A DNA stretch of 22,059 nt from JBDUDK01 sp040002995 (GCA_040002995.1 JBDUDK010000019.1:1-22059), one strand, 5' to 3'; counted from the first letter of the stretch, positions 1 to 8,479 are shown. Notes: generated by a model not told the origin, from the sequence alone. Numbers and translations are program-made.

Positions 1-2188
1 CACCGCACGGTGAGAAAGCTCGTCACGTCGAGGATCTCGCTCGCCTCCCGCGGGCTGCGCACCGGGAAACCTGCCGCCTTGAGCTGTTGCGCGGCGTCGG
101 CGGAAGGGTTCAGCAGCCACACCTCCTCGCTCAGGTCGAGCCCTGTCGCCACGAGCGCGTCGCGATCGACAACCGCGAGGACGGCGCCGTTGTTGTAGCC
201 GGGGAACCATCGGGCCGAGGAGACCGGTTTGATCGAGAGGCGTTTCAAGTTGAGCGTGCGCATTTCGCCATCGGTAATCTCACCGCCGGCGATGATGGCG
301 GGAAGTGGACCAGCCGAAGGATGTCGTATCCCAGCGAGGAGATCGTCGAGCGAGTGGTCAGCGGCGTCGGCGCGCCATCGCACCGCGCGGGCAAAGGTGG
401 TGGGGTCGACTCCTAGCACATCGACGGAGCGATCACCCGAGCGAGCCTGTGTGCGCACCACCACCGTCCCGGCATCTGCCAAACCCGCCGGTAGGGGACC
501 CACTTCACTGGTCGTGACGATGAGGTCGCTGCCCAAGTAGGTGCCGGCCTTGTCGGCGAGAAGACTTCTTGCGCTGTCGGTAAGGATCGTGGAAACCGCG
601 AAAGATCCGGCCGCGAGCGCCGACCCGAGCACGAGACTCAGCGTCACGCCCGGCTCGGCGATCGCCCGCCGAATCCCCAGCAATACCGCGGGCCTCACGT
701 TGCGCCCCGCGAGTCGAGCGCGTCGAAGCACGAAGCGCGCCGGTCGTACGACCAACGCGAGTGGCGCGGCCAAAGCGAGCAATGGGAACGCCTGCGCGAG
801 CACGTCACCGCCTTGAGCCTCGGCGCCGACGAGGCGCACACCCCCGACGCGCTCCAGGCGAAGGTATGACGCCACGGCCAGACCCACGATTGCCAACTCC
901 CACGGCACCGGCCACCGCCTCGCGCGGGCTTTTCGACGCGCGTCGACCAGGCGCCGGGCGACCACGGCCGCCGCGATACAAACGACGACGAGGGCACATA
1001 CGAGGCCGATCGCGGTGCTGACGATGGCTTCTCGCACCGGTCCCGGTTCGAGCAGAGACGTCGGTCCGAAGGACCGAACGGCTCCGAACGCGACCAACCC
1101 TCCGATCACCGTTCCGATAGCGGCGGCAGCCGCGATGCCCCAGGCCACCCGCGCGCCCAAAGCCGCGGGACCTACACCGCGCAGGAGGCGAAGGCGCATT
1201 TCGCGTGACCGTTCTCTGGTCACCAGCACACCGGACGCAATCAACAGTGCCAAGGCGGCGGCGAGTCCGGCCAGCCGCACGGGCGCCATTGTGCGCCCCA
1301 CGACATCGGCGACCACCCCTGCGCGGCGCACGACATCGTGGAGGCCGTTATGAAATTGCTCGCGCCGGGGCACGTCGAGGTACACGTCGTTCGACACGCC
1401 GACCGCGCGCGTGTAGACGTCGAGCAGGTGATCGAAGTCGTCGGCGAGGAGCGCGGCATCATGGCGCGACATCCCGGCCGGGTTCGGCCGCATCTCCCAA
1501 AAGTTGTAGACGCGAGCGGGCGCCTGAGCGTCGAGCGTCGCGGACGAGACGATGGCCACCGGCGTCGGCCGATCGCCGAGTCCGGTCGGACGGAAAAGCG
1601 TCCGGTAGCCGCACCAGAAAGCGGGCTCCGGTCGGACCGGGATCTCCGGATACGTCCCGTCCACCGTCAAGTCCAGAACAGTGGAGGGCACCGGCCCCTC
1701 CGCCCCGAGCTCTCCGCTGTACCCGATTGGGGGCTCGAAGATGGCTATGTGGTCGCCGCGTGCGATGCCGACTGGTGTCCGGAACCAATCCGGTAGGAGC
1801 GTCTCGTTCTGGCCGAGAACCGGTACTGGCCCACCCAGCTCCTTCTCTTGACCCTCGCGGCTGAGCAACAGAACGAAACGTTGTGCCGTGTCGCTCTCAT
1901 CGCCGACGACGGTGACGGGGAAAACTCCAGTCAGAGCGGTTAAGACCGGAGGCGTGACTCCGTGGATTTTGCCAGCGGCGGCATCCAGCGCGGCAAGGGC
2001 GCTCTCGTGTCGCGGTACCAAGACCAGGGAGATGCCTGCGTCGGCAAGGCACAGGTGGTGGAGATCGATCTGAACAGACTCTGCGCGGCGGCCGAGACGT
2101 AGAGCGGCCCTCCTGCAAGGCACACCGCGAGCAGACCTGCCGCGGCAGCGGTGGCGGCCCGACCTCCGAGCCCCGCCCTCCGTGCCAC
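1..2188 (-). CDS. FtsX/MacB-like ABC permease, 3' end cut by window edge, apparent N-terminal frameshift
   Basis: Large membrane protein of the FtsX-like permease type, the membrane part of ABC systems that move lipoproteins or peptides or control cell-wall enzymes. From about 2084 to position 1 one minus-strand frame stays open. It gives a long extracytoplasmic region (with FEPPIGYSGELG, VYNFWEMRPNP and DVPRREQFHNGL), then a hydrophobic block (LAGLAAALALLIASGVLVTRE) followed by EMRLRLLRGVGPAAL, typical of the first FtsX domain, and further membrane segments. The N-terminal helix and the motif GGPLYVSAAA are in a different frame, starting at the GTG at 2188, directly after an in-frame TGA. 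The two parts join if one base is missing (or two are extra) near 2085, in a GC-rich run. This is either a sequencing error or a broken gene. An internal start that skips the first helix is possible but less likely. No partner ATPase is visible; it could lie beyond the left edge. Confidence 0.75.
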
Positions 2189-2346
2189 TCAAGCAATGTT
2201 GGCACGACGGACTTAGGTGTCGCTCTCTCGATACGGTTCCGACAACCGCCGTAATAAAGGGGCCTTCAGTTCGGATTCGGCTAACCCAAAGACAAGAAAA
2301 CCCCTTATGACGTGCGAAATGAACGCGACCGGGGCACAGTGCAGCC

Positions 2347-2799
2347 ATGACCAACACCAACACCTCCCTCCGACGCATGGTCGCCGCTGGTGCCGCCGTC
2401 GGCGCACTCCTCGGCGGCGTCGCCGCGGCGAGCGCCGTCGCCGGTAGCTCGAGCGATCATCCCAAGCTTGAAGGCACGACCACGATCGCTGGTGCAACCA
2501 CCACGACCACCGCCGCTCCTGGATCGACGACGACCGTCAAGGTTTCCGACGACGCCAATGAGAACGAGGACACGACCACGACGGCGGCAACGACCACGAC
2601 CACCGCGGGCGGCACAACCACCACTGCGGCCCCGTCGACATCGACCACGCTCGACGACGACGACGAAGCCGATGACGACGCCACGGAGAACGAAGCCGAC
2701 GACGACGACGCCACCGAGAACGAGCACAGCTCCTCGAGCACCTCGGCGCCTGGTCCGGCCACGAAGGACGACACACACGACAGCGGCGACGACGACTAA
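2347..2799 (+). CDS. Secreted Thr-rich and Asp/Glu-rich low-complexity protein
   Basis: A 150-residue protein, not recognised as a named family. Residues 1 to about 32 form a Sec-type signal peptide (basic MTNTNTSLRRM, then an Ala/Gly/Val hydrophobic core ending ASAVAGSSS). The mature part is low complexity: Thr-rich stretches (residues about 44-100, with many TTTT runs), then an acidic segment with a repeated ADDD.ATENE unit (about 103-127), then a Ser-rich and acidic tail. There is no folded domain, lipobox or C-terminal membrane anchor. Such Thr/Pro/Asp tails in actinobacteria are usually extracytoplasmic linkers or glycosylated surface material, and the acidic run could bind cations; both points are inference. 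No strong Shine-Dalgarno sequence precedes the ATG. A hairpin terminator follows at once. Convergent with the FAD oxidoreductase gene. Confidence 0.7.
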   Translation: MTNTNTSLRRMVAAGAAVGALLGGVAAASAVAGSSSDHPKLEGTTTIAGATTTTTAAPGSTTTVKVSDDANENEDTTTTAATTTTTAGGTTTTAAPSTSTTLDDDDEADDDATENEADDDDATENEHSSSSTSAPGPATKDDTHDSGDDD

Positions 2800-2810
2800 T
2801 CCTGCTGTAA

Positions 2811-2858
2811 GAACCACCGTGTCGGGCGCGAGCTCGGCACGGTGGTTTCGTCGTTTTA
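2811..2858 (+). terminator. Rho-independent-like terminator after the Thr/Asp-rich gene
   Basis: A perfect 10-bp inverted repeat, AACCACCGTG at 2812-2821 and CACGGTGGTT at 2838-2847, with a 16-base loop and then a T-rich run (TTTCGTCGTTTT). It lies 12 bases after the stop codon at 2799 and between convergent genes, so it may also stop transcripts from the minus-strand FAD gene. Confidence 0.7.
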
Positions 2859-2924
2859 GGGGACGTTTCGCTGGGGACGTTCCGAAGGTTGAGTGTCCTG
2901 GAGACACACGTTTCGAGGTTTTGT

Positions 2925-4334
2925 TCAGCCGACGAGGGCCAGGAGCTGTTCGCGCGTCGGGCCCATGCTGGGGACGTCACGCCAACTGTCACCGACGCTC
3001 GCCACCTTGGCCGCCACCGCGGGATCGGCGAAAATCTCTTCTGGCAGCCGCAACACCGTTACGACGCTGATAAAGCCGCGTAGGCACTCCGGGCTTTCCA
3101 TGATCGCGTGCATCAGCGCCCGCGTCCTGTTCCACTCGGCGTCACCGACGTAGGTCTCACCGCGAATGCCGGCTTCGATGTCGGCGAGCCGGCTGCGGTC
3201 ATAACTGAGGGTCGAGCGGTACCACGGCTCGACCGTCGCTTGCGTGACCTCGTCCCACGCGACCGCGAACTTGCTCGGATCGTCGAGGGCCGCGGTCTTC
3301 AACAGGTCGCGCAGCGCGAGCGCGTGCATCAACCCGATCGTGGCGCCGCGGCCTAGTGACGGATTCGTGCACGCCCACGAATCGGCCACCGCGACCACTC
3401 CTGTGGCCACGGGCCGGCCGTCGACGGTAAAGGTCCGGTGGCGGTCCTCGATCTTGGCCATGATCGCGACCTCGTCGTCGAGGGGTTCGCCGTCGAGCCA
3501 GTGCGCGACGAGCGGGCAACTCTGCACCGCGGCGGTCCACCGGTCGACATCTCGCAGACCACGCACCGCGGAGTCCTTGCCGCTCGCGATGACCCCGATG
3601 CCCCATGTGCCGTTGTCGGCGGGCAGCGTCAGCATCGAGACGGTGCCGTAGTCCTGAAGCAGCCCGCCGATGGGAGGCGGGGTACTGCCGTCCTGCGAGC
3701 GGAAGTGACGGCCGTAGTACACGAAGCCAGAGTCCTCGAGTTCCTCGACGGGCTTCGTGGCCCCAACGCCTTCGAGCCAAGCGGGGAGCGATGATCGTCG
3801 GCCGGTGGTGTCGACAACGAGATCGGCGTCGATGTTTTCGCCGGAATCGGTGCGCACGCCGGTGACATGCGGAACTCCGGGCGCGGTGGGTGTCCCGGTG
3901 AGCAGTCCGGCCACGGCCACACCCCGGCGTATCTCGATGCCCGGCGTCGACTCGGCCAACCGTGCCAGCACCGATTCGATCACGGGGCGCCGACCGGTTA
4001 GAGCCTCGAATCGTTCGTCACCGTCTTGGTGCCCGCCGGTGATGTCCACGGGAATACCACTCATCGGGTTGAAGCGCAGGGCCCCCGCCACATCCATTGC
4101 TTTGGTCAGCGCGGGCAACTCGGCATCGGCGATTTCGCGAAAACGGGGCTGGAAGAAATGGAGCATCCGGAACTGGTTGACGCCCCGTCGGATCCAGCTC
4201 TCCCACGACGTCGTCGGGTCGGGCGGCGACTCGGGGTCACGCTCGAGCACCGTGACCTCGTGACCGTCGCGGGCGAGCAGCATCGCCGTGGTCAGTCCCG
4301 CGATTCCAGCGCCCGTCACCACGATCTTGGCCAT
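2925..4334 (-). CDS. FAD-dependent oxidoreductase / monooxygenase-like protein
   Basis: Flavoprotein of the p-hydroxybenzoate-hydroxylase/geranylgeranyl-reductase fold, 469 residues from the preferred ATG. The N-terminus has the dinucleotide-binding motif VVTGAGIAGLTTAMLLARDGHEVTVLERDP (GxGxxG), ending in the acidic residue that binds FAD ribose. A later segment, VVDTTGRRSSLPAWLEG, matches the conserved substrate/FAD contact region. The second FAD motif (usually GDAAH..P..G.G) appears as ADSWACTNPSLGRGATIGL, so the Gly before Asp is Ala. The substrate is unknown. Two ATGs are adjacent (4337 and 4334); an AGGGGG ribosome binding site is better spaced for 4334. It lies 57-60 bases after the MenC-like gene on the same strand, so the two are probably one operon. 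A menaquinone side-chain reductase role is possible by analogy with MenJ, but the sequence alone does not show it. Confidence 0.85.
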   Translation of the reverse strand: MAKIVVTGAGIAGLTTAMLLARDGHEVTVLERDPESPPDPTTSWESWIRRGVNQFRMLHFFQPRFREIADAELPALTKAMDVAGALRFNPMSGIPVDITGGHQDGDERFEALTGRRPVIESVLARLAESTPGIEIRRGVAVAGLLTGTPTAPGVPHVTGVRTDSGENIDADLVVDTTGRRSSLPAWLEGVGATKPVEELEDSGFVYYGRHFRSQDGSTPPPIGGLLQDYGTVSMLTLPADNGTWGIGVIASGKDSAVRGLRDVDRWTAAVQSCPLVAHWLDGEPLDDEVAIMAKIEDRHRTFTVDGRPVATGVVAVADSWACTNPSLGRGATIGLMHALALRDLLKTAALDDPSKFAVAWDEVTQATVEPWYRSTLSYDRSRLADIEAGIRGETYVGDAEWNRTRALMHAIMESPECLRGFISVVTVLRLPEEIFADPAVAAKVASVGDSWRDVPSMGPTREQLLALVG

Positions 4335-4394
4335 CATGACCCCCTGGTGTGACGCCCCTGAGGCGCGCGGCCGAGCGTAGCAAGGCGAATCTGA

Positions 4395-5513
4395 TCATTC
4401 CCTGGCGTCGCGGCGCAGCGTCGACACGTTTGTGGTCATCTCCGAAAGGCGATCAGGAAGGGGCGCCACCCCGAGTCCCGGTCCGTCGGGTACCCGCAGG
4501 CGCCCGTCGATCAGTACGAAGTCGTCGGTCAGGTCGTGAACCCAGTACCGCGCCGACGCGGACGTGTCGCCGGGCAGTGCAAAGTTCGGGAGGGCGGCGA
4601 GCGCGAGGTTCGCGGCCCGGCCCAGCCCCGTCTCCAACATGCCCCCGCACCACACGCGTACACCGCGCGCCGCGCAGACGTCGTGCACGCGCACCGCCTC
4701 GAGGTAGCCGCCCACCCGCCCCGCTTTGATGTTGACGATCGAACAGGCACCGAGCTCGATGGCCTCGATGGCGGACCGCGCCGAGATGATCGACTCGTCG
4801 AGACATATTGGTGTCCGCACCCGCTTCGCGACTTCGGCGTGGCCGCGGAGGTCGTCCTCGGGTAGCGGCTGTTCGATGAGCAGAAGGTCAAAGTCGTCTA
4901 GACGCGCCAAGTGATCGGCGTCGGCGACCGTGTACGCAGTGTTGGCGTCGACTTGCAGTGGCAGCGAGCCGATCCGTGCCCGCACGGCGGCCACCGGTTC
5001 TATGTCCCAACCGGGCTCGATCTTGAGCTTGATGCGTCGGTAACCCTCGTCGATGTAGCGCCCGACGAGGTCGACGAGTGCACTGATCGTGGACGTGATC
5101 CCAACCGATACGCCGCAGTCGACCTCGGAACGGACGGCACCGAGGCGCGTGGCGAAGGAAACACCTTCGGCCCGGAGTTCCGCATCGAGCGCGGCCATCT
5201 CGAGCGCGGCCTTGGCCATCGGGTGTCCCTTCACAGCTGCGAGCAGACCGGCGACGGTTGCCGCAGTGAGGGCATCGCCGGCGTTGAACAACCGAGGCAC
5301 GAGGTGGTCGCAGATCACAAGCTCCGCGGCATCGAGAAACTCAGACGAATACAAGGGCTCGACTTCGGCCACGCATTCACCCCATCCGTCGCCGACATCG
5401 GTGATGGCCCGCACGATCAAGGCGGTACGGACGGTCTGCGTGCCAAAACTGGTGCGGAACGGTGTGACGAGCGGGAGCTCCACCCGGCGTAGTTCCATCG
5501 CGTCAAGTCGCAC
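4395..5513 (-). CDS. menC: o-Succinylbenzoate synthase / N-succinylamino-acid racemase (enolase superfamily)
   Basis: Muconate-lactonizing subgroup enzyme, 372 residues, the normal family length. The N-terminal capping domain (1-125) contains PFRTSFGTQ and WGECVAE. The barrel holds the full catalytic set: a KLK motif (K162, K164), metal ligands D189 (QVDAN), E214 (IEQP) and D239 (CLDES), and the second catalytic lysine K263 (NIKAGRVGG). The end, GGMLETGLGRAANLALAALPNF followed by LPGDTSASARY and GLGVAPLPD, closely matches the Amycolatopsis-type N-succinylamino-acid racemase/OSBS group as I know it. Members make o-succinylbenzoate for menaquinone, racemise N-succinylamino acids, or do both. 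With no other men gene in view, neither activity can be assigned by context. The GTG at 5513 is favoured by AGGGGG six bases upstream; an ATG at 5498 is the alternative. Likely co-transcribed with the FAD oxidoreductase downstream. Confidence 0.9.
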   Translation of the reverse strand: MRLDAMELRRVELPLVTPFRTSFGTQTVRTALIVRAITDVGDGWGECVAEVEPLYSSEFLDAAELVICDHLVPRLFNAGDALTAATVAGLLAAVKGHPMAKAALEMAALDAELRAEGVSFATRLGAVRSEVDCGVSVGITSTISALVDLVGRYIDEGYRRIKLKIEPGWDIEPVAAVRARIGSLPLQVDANTAYTVADADHLARLDDFDLLLIEQPLPEDDLRGHAEVAKRVRTPICLDESIISARSAIEAIELGACSIVNIKAGRVGGYLEAVRVHDVCAARGVRVWCGGMLETGLGRAANLALAALPNFALPGDTSASARYWVHDLTDDFVLIDGRLRVPDGPGLGVAPLPDRLSEMTTNVSTLRRDARE

Positions 5514-5565
5514 GTTTCCCCCTGTCGTTGGCGGCCCACAGTAGGAACCCGGGAGGCCATTCCTC

Positions 5566-5571
5566 TAGCCT
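5566..5571 (+). promoter_or_regulatory. Possible -10 element for carD
   Basis: TAGCCT fits the actinobacterial TANNNT pattern and lies 38 bases before the carD start. GGAACC at 5544-5549, 16 bases upstream, could be a -35, and a 5-bp inverted repeat AGGAA/TTCCT (5543-5547 and 5560-5564) lies in the spacer. Weak evidence, based only on short motifs. Confidence 0.25.
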
Positions 5572-5609
5572 TTGTCGTTCCCCCAAAAACGTGGCTGCTC
5601 GGGAGTGTC

Positions 5610-6131
5610 GTGAAGTTCAAGAAGGGTGAAACCATCATCTATCCCCAGCACGGTGCATGCATCGTGCTCGGGACGCAGAAGAAGTCTGCGTTCGGCGAGA
5701 CCAAGGAGTACTTGATACTCAAGGCGGTCATTGGGGAGATGACGCTCTCGGTGCCGGTCGACAAGGCGGAGGAGGTAGGCGTACGGCCCCCGGTGGGTGC
5801 CGACGAGATCGAAGACCTCGTTGCCGTGCTCTCGAAGCCCGATCCGCGGGTGCCGTCGAACTGGAGCCGGCGGTTCAAAAACCACCAGGAGAAGCTCAAG
5901 TCCGGCGACGTGTATCAGGTGGCCGAGGTCGTGCGGAATCTCGCCGCGCGCAACCACGAGGGCGCGCTGTCGGCGGCCGAACGCACGATGTACGAGCGGG
6001 CGCGCATCAACCTTGTGTCCGAGATCGCGCCGGCGTTGAAGGTCTCTGCCGAAGACGCCGAGGCTTTCCTCGACGATGCGCTCGCCAAGGGAGTTCTCAA
6101 GGCACCACCGCCGCCGCGCAAGAAGAAATAG
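5610..6131 (+). CDS. carD: CarD-family RNA polymerase-binding transcription regulator
   Basis: A 173-residue CarD/CdnL-type protein that binds the RNA polymerase beta subunit and stabilises open promoter complexes, especially at stable-RNA promoters. Residues 1-60 are the RNA-polymerase-interaction domain: the start KFKKGETIIYPQHGACIVLG is the family signature, followed by YLILKAVIGEMTLSVPVDKAEEVGVRPP. Residues 75-160 are the helical DNA-binding domain, with NWSRRFKNHQEKLKSGDVYQVAEVVRNLAARN; its SNWSRR segment includes the conserved Trp that wedges into the upstream edge of the bubble. The end is Lys/Pro-rich (APPPPRKKK). The GTG start has GGGAG five bases upstream. It is transcribed divergently from the menC unit and meets the protease gene tail to tail with one base between the stops. 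The ispD/ispF neighbours common in mycobacteria are absent. Confidence 0.95.
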   Translation: MKFKKGETIIYPQHGACIVLGTQKKSAFGETKEYLILKAVIGEMTLSVPVDKAEEVGVRPPVGADEIEDLVAVLSKPDPRVPSNWSRRFKNHQEKLKSGDVYQVAEVVRNLAARNHEGALSAAERTMYERARINLVSEIAPALKVSAEDAEAFLDDALAKGVLKAPPPPRKKK

Positions 6132-6132
6132 C

Positions 6133-7086
6133 TCAGGGGCCCGACCCTTCGGCGGGTGAGGTGGCGTTGCCGCATACCGAGCTGGTGCCTCCGAATCCGC
6201 ACAGATCCCACATCGCCTCGCTCACCCGCTGCACGCCGAACACGCGGACGCCCGGCGGCACGAGCGAGCGAACGTGGTCCGCGGCCTCGGGAGGTACGAG
6301 TACGGCGGTCGCGCCGGCGTCGAGCGCGGCACGCACCTTCACGTCGTAGCCGAGCACCGGTCCCACGAATCCGCCGGGACCGAGCTCGCCCGTGGCGGCA
6401 ACGGTCGTGCCTCCGGTGAGATCGCCTGGGGTGAGGAGATCGAGCTCGGCGAGAGCCAACACGAGTCCTCCCGAAGAACCGCTCGCGCTGCCGGTGTCGA
6501 CAGCAGGGGCCGGGCCGCTGATGGGGCCGCGCCGCAGGGTCATTCCACCCGCGCGTGGTTGTGGCCATGGGGGCAGCGCGACCAGCTCGAGGTCGACGAC
6601 GTCGGTGTGGCGCTGAATTCGCAGACGTAGAGGCCTGGCTCCGGCAAGGGCGGTGTCGATCTCTGCTTCGGTGGCGTCGTGGCCGTTGACGCTGATCACT
6701 TGGTCGCCGGCTTCGATACCCGCGCGCTCGGCAGGGGAGCCGAGCGCCACCGCGTCGACATGTAGGACCGAGCCGACGATGTCGCGCACGGCCGACCATG
6801 CCATCTCCCGCGACTCGTCCATCGAGCCGGGCGTGGGCGTGGCGGCCACGTGGGAGACCTGACGCCAGATCAACTCGGCGAACGTGAGCCGGCGCACCGA
6901 CGCCGTCAAAAGCAGGTAGTGGCCGTGATGCTTCTCACCGGGCTCGTGTTCCAGGAGAAGCGGCGCGGCCCGGCCCCCAACGATCTGGGGCGCGCGCGTG
7001 GGCAGGGCGAGGGCGACGCACATGAGCACGATGCAGCACGCAACGAACCACGCACGCGTCGGGGCAGGCTCCGCCTTCCGGTGCAC
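6133..7086 (-). CDS. YlbL-type PDZ and Lon-proteolytic-domain serine protease, membrane-anchored
   Basis: Membrane-tethered protease of the actinobacterial/Firmicute YlbL group. There is one N-terminal membrane helix (AWFVACCIVLMCVALAL), an intermediate domain, a PDZ domain (GSPAERAGIEAGDQVISVNGHD) and a C-terminal Lon-type proteolytic domain. The Ser-Lys dyad is visible: the Ser is in ASGSSGGLVLAL (aligned with GPSAGL of Lon, Ser222 in the longest reading) and the Lys is in VLGYDVKVRAAL (Lys267), with Lon-like spacing of about 45 residues. These proteases process envelope or sporulation proteins outside the cytoplasm; the substrate here is unknown. The minus frame opens at a TTG at 7137 (334 residues). 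The GTG at 7086 (317 residues) lies just before the membrane helix and is the more natural start, though its GAGGG is very close to it. Divergent from the catalase-like gene. Confidence 0.85.
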   Translation of the reverse strand: MHRKAEPAPTRAWFVACCIVLMCVALALPTRAPQIVGGRAAPLLLEHEPGEKHHGHYLLLTASVRRLTFAELIWRQVSHVAATPTPGSMDESREMAWSAVRDIVGSVLHVDAVALGSPAERAGIEAGDQVISVNGHDATEAEIDTALAGARPLRLRIQRHTDVVDLELVALPPWPQPRAGGMTLRRGPISGPAPAVDTGSASGSSGGLVLALAELDLLTPGDLTGGTTVAATGELGPGGFVGPVLGYDVKVRAALDAGATAVLVPPEAADHVRSLVPPGVRVFGVQRVSEAMWDLCGFGGTSSVCGNATSPAEGSGP

Positions 7087-7172
7087 CCCCTCATTGTGTA
7101 CGGAGGTAGCTCGCGCCGACAGAGGGTGAACCCTCAAGACCTGGTCACGGATCCGTAGGCCAGCGACCCCAT

Positions 7173-7178
7173 TAACCT
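7173..7178 (+). promoter_or_regulatory. -10 element of a probable leaderless transcript for the catalase-like gene
   Basis: TAACCT matches the actinobacterial TANNNT -10 and ends six bases before the ATG at 7185. No Shine-Dalgarno sequence is present. Transcription would therefore start at or next to the ATG. The same spacing recurs before the MarR-GNAT gene in this window. Confidence 0.5.
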
Positions 7179-7184
7179 GCGCTC

Positions 7185-8114
7185 ATGTCGATCGAGCAGC
7201 TGGCGGTCACGATCGTCGACGAGTTACAGGCCAACGCCGGACCGCACCCTGCGGGAAGGATCGCCCACGCCAAGGGCATTTGCGCGAGGGGAACGTTCAC
7301 GGCCTCGGGAGTCGCGGCCGAACTCACCCGCGCGGCCCACCTCCGCGGGGGCTCGGTGCCCGCCGTGGTGCGGTTCTCCAACGGCGGAGCGAACCGAAGC
7401 GCGGCCGACGGCACCCGCGACGGCCGAGGGATGGCAGCGCGTCTGTATCTCGATGAAAACCGCGGGCACGACCTCGTCGCGGTCAGCCTGCCGGTCTTCT
7501 TCGCACGTACGCCGGAGGACTTCCTCGAGTTCGTGCGCGCTCGACGACCCGATCCCGCCACGGGCCAGCCCGACATCGCCCGCGTGATGGAGTTTCTCGC
7601 GTCGCACCCCGAGTCGGTGCCGGCCGTGCAGTCCTCGATGGCTGCGCTTCCGCCGGTTAGCTACGCGACGGTTCAATATCACGGCATCCACACGTTCGTT
7701 TTGGTCGACGGTGACGCCCGCCGCACCCCGTTCCGGTACCAGTGGGAACCTCACGCCGGTACCGCCGCGCTCACGGACGCCGAGGCGGCCGAGCGCCCAC
7801 GTGACTACCTGCACGCCGAGCTCTCCGACCGGCTGGCGCGAGAGCCTGTGCAGTTTCGTCTGACACTTCAACTGGCCGAACCCGATGACCCGCTCGACGA
7901 CCCCACTGCTGCGTGGCCGGCCGATCGGCCGACGATCAGCGCCGGACATCTCGAACTCACCTCACTCGTCGACGACCAACACGGCGATTGCGAGGCTCGT
8001 ATCTTCGACCCGGGCAACCTGGTCGACGGAGTCGAGCCATCGGGCGATCCAATTCTCGCGATCCGGTCCTACGCGTACGGCGTTTCGTACGCGCGGCGTC
8101 ACACCGGTTCGTAG
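7185..8114 (+). CDS. Catalase-like haem protein (catalase-related peroxidase)
   Basis: A 309-residue member of the small catalase-like family, with the catalase core fold but lacking the long N- and C-terminal parts of true catalases. The distal His is in IAHAKGICARGTF (H28), as in catalases. VVRFSNGGAN, then DGRGMAARLYL, correspond to the conserved core strands. The C-terminal ILAIRSYAYGVSYARR carries the Arg and Tyr expected for proximal haem ligation, in the form usual for this subfamily. Such proteins reduce organic peroxides or act on other haem-oxidant substrates; true catalase activity is uncertain. Its last 16 bases overlap the 3' end of the convergent VOC gene. There is no ribosome binding site, and a -10 element immediately upstream suggests a leaderless mRNA. 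Confidence 0.88.
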   Translation: MSIEQLAVTIVDELQANAGPHPAGRIAHAKGICARGTFTASGVAAELTRAAHLRGGSVPAVVRFSNGGANRSAADGTRDGRGMAARLYLDENRGHDLVAVSLPVFFARTPEDFLEFVRARRPDPATGQPDIARVMEFLASHPESVPAVQSSMAALPPVSYATVQYHGIHTFVLVDGDARRTPFRYQWEPHAGTAALTDAEAAERPRDYLHAELSDRLAREPVQFRLTLQLAEPDDPLDDPTAAWPADRPTISAGHLELTSLVDDQHGDCEARIFDPGNLVDGVEPSGDPILAIRSYAYGVSYARRHTGS

Positions 8115-8479
8115 TACCGGAGCTCCACCAGATTCCCGTCGGGGTCGCGCACATAGAGCGACATTCCGTCGCCTCTTGCCCCGTACCGTCGGACCGGACC
8201 CGAGACAACCTCGAATCGCCCGCTCGCCGCGATCTCCGCGAGATCTGTCGGCTCGACCACAAGACAGAAGTGGTCGATGTTCTCTCCCGGCCGAGCGAGC
8301 GGCAGCAGGTCGATGATCGTGGTGGTGTTGACGCGAGCCGATGGAAACGGCACCTCCTGGCGGCGCCACTCGTCGACCCGCACGGGGGCGAGGCCCAGTT
8401 CGTCGCAGTAAAACGCAATGGCGCGCTCGACATCGGCAACGTTCACGACGATGTGGTCGAGATCAGTGACCTTCAGCAT
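8099..8479 (-). CDS. Glyoxalase/bleomycin-resistance (VOC) superfamily protein
   Basis: A 126-residue single VOC module with two beta-alpha-beta-beta-beta repeats. The first repeat begins KVTDLDHIVVNVADVERAIAFYCDELGL; the second has ENIDHFCLVV and ends RDPDGNLVELRYYEP. The metal-ligand positions are filled: H9, H70 and E119. Members include dioxygenases, glyoxalase I, fosfomycin-modifying enzymes and drug-binding proteins. The sequence alone does not choose among them, although the short form with DPDGNLVEL resembles the widespread uncharacterised actinobacterial VOC proteins. It follows the TIGR03083-like gene by 15 bases on the same strand, so they are likely co-transcribed, and its end overlaps the catalase-like gene. 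Confidence 0.9.
   Translation of the reverse strand: MLKVTDLDHIVVNVADVERAIAFYCDELGLAPVRVDEWRRQEVPFPSARVNTTTIIDLLPLARPGENIDHFCLVVEPTDLAEIAASGRFEVVSGPVRRYGARGDGMSLYVRDPDGNLVELRYYEPV

Noticed and set aside
2254..2310. Imperfect inverted repeat ATAAAGGGG / CCCCTTAT upstream of the Thr/Asp-rich gene
   Set aside because: Arms are short and imperfect with a loop of about 35 bases. Not enough for a riboswitch or operator.
2859..2881. Direct repeat GGGGACGTT twice, 14 bases apart, between convergent genes
   Set aside because: Short and seen only here, with a partial third match inside the FAD gene. It could be chance, and no function follows from its position.
2305..2907. 200-codon minus-strand frame over the Thr/Asp-rich gene
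   Set aside because: It is produced by antisense reading of ACC/GAC codon runs (Val/Gly/Arg-rich), with no ribosome binding site.
4911..5492. 193-codon plus-strand frame opposite menC
   Set aside because: Antisense shadow of a gene with all catalytic residues.
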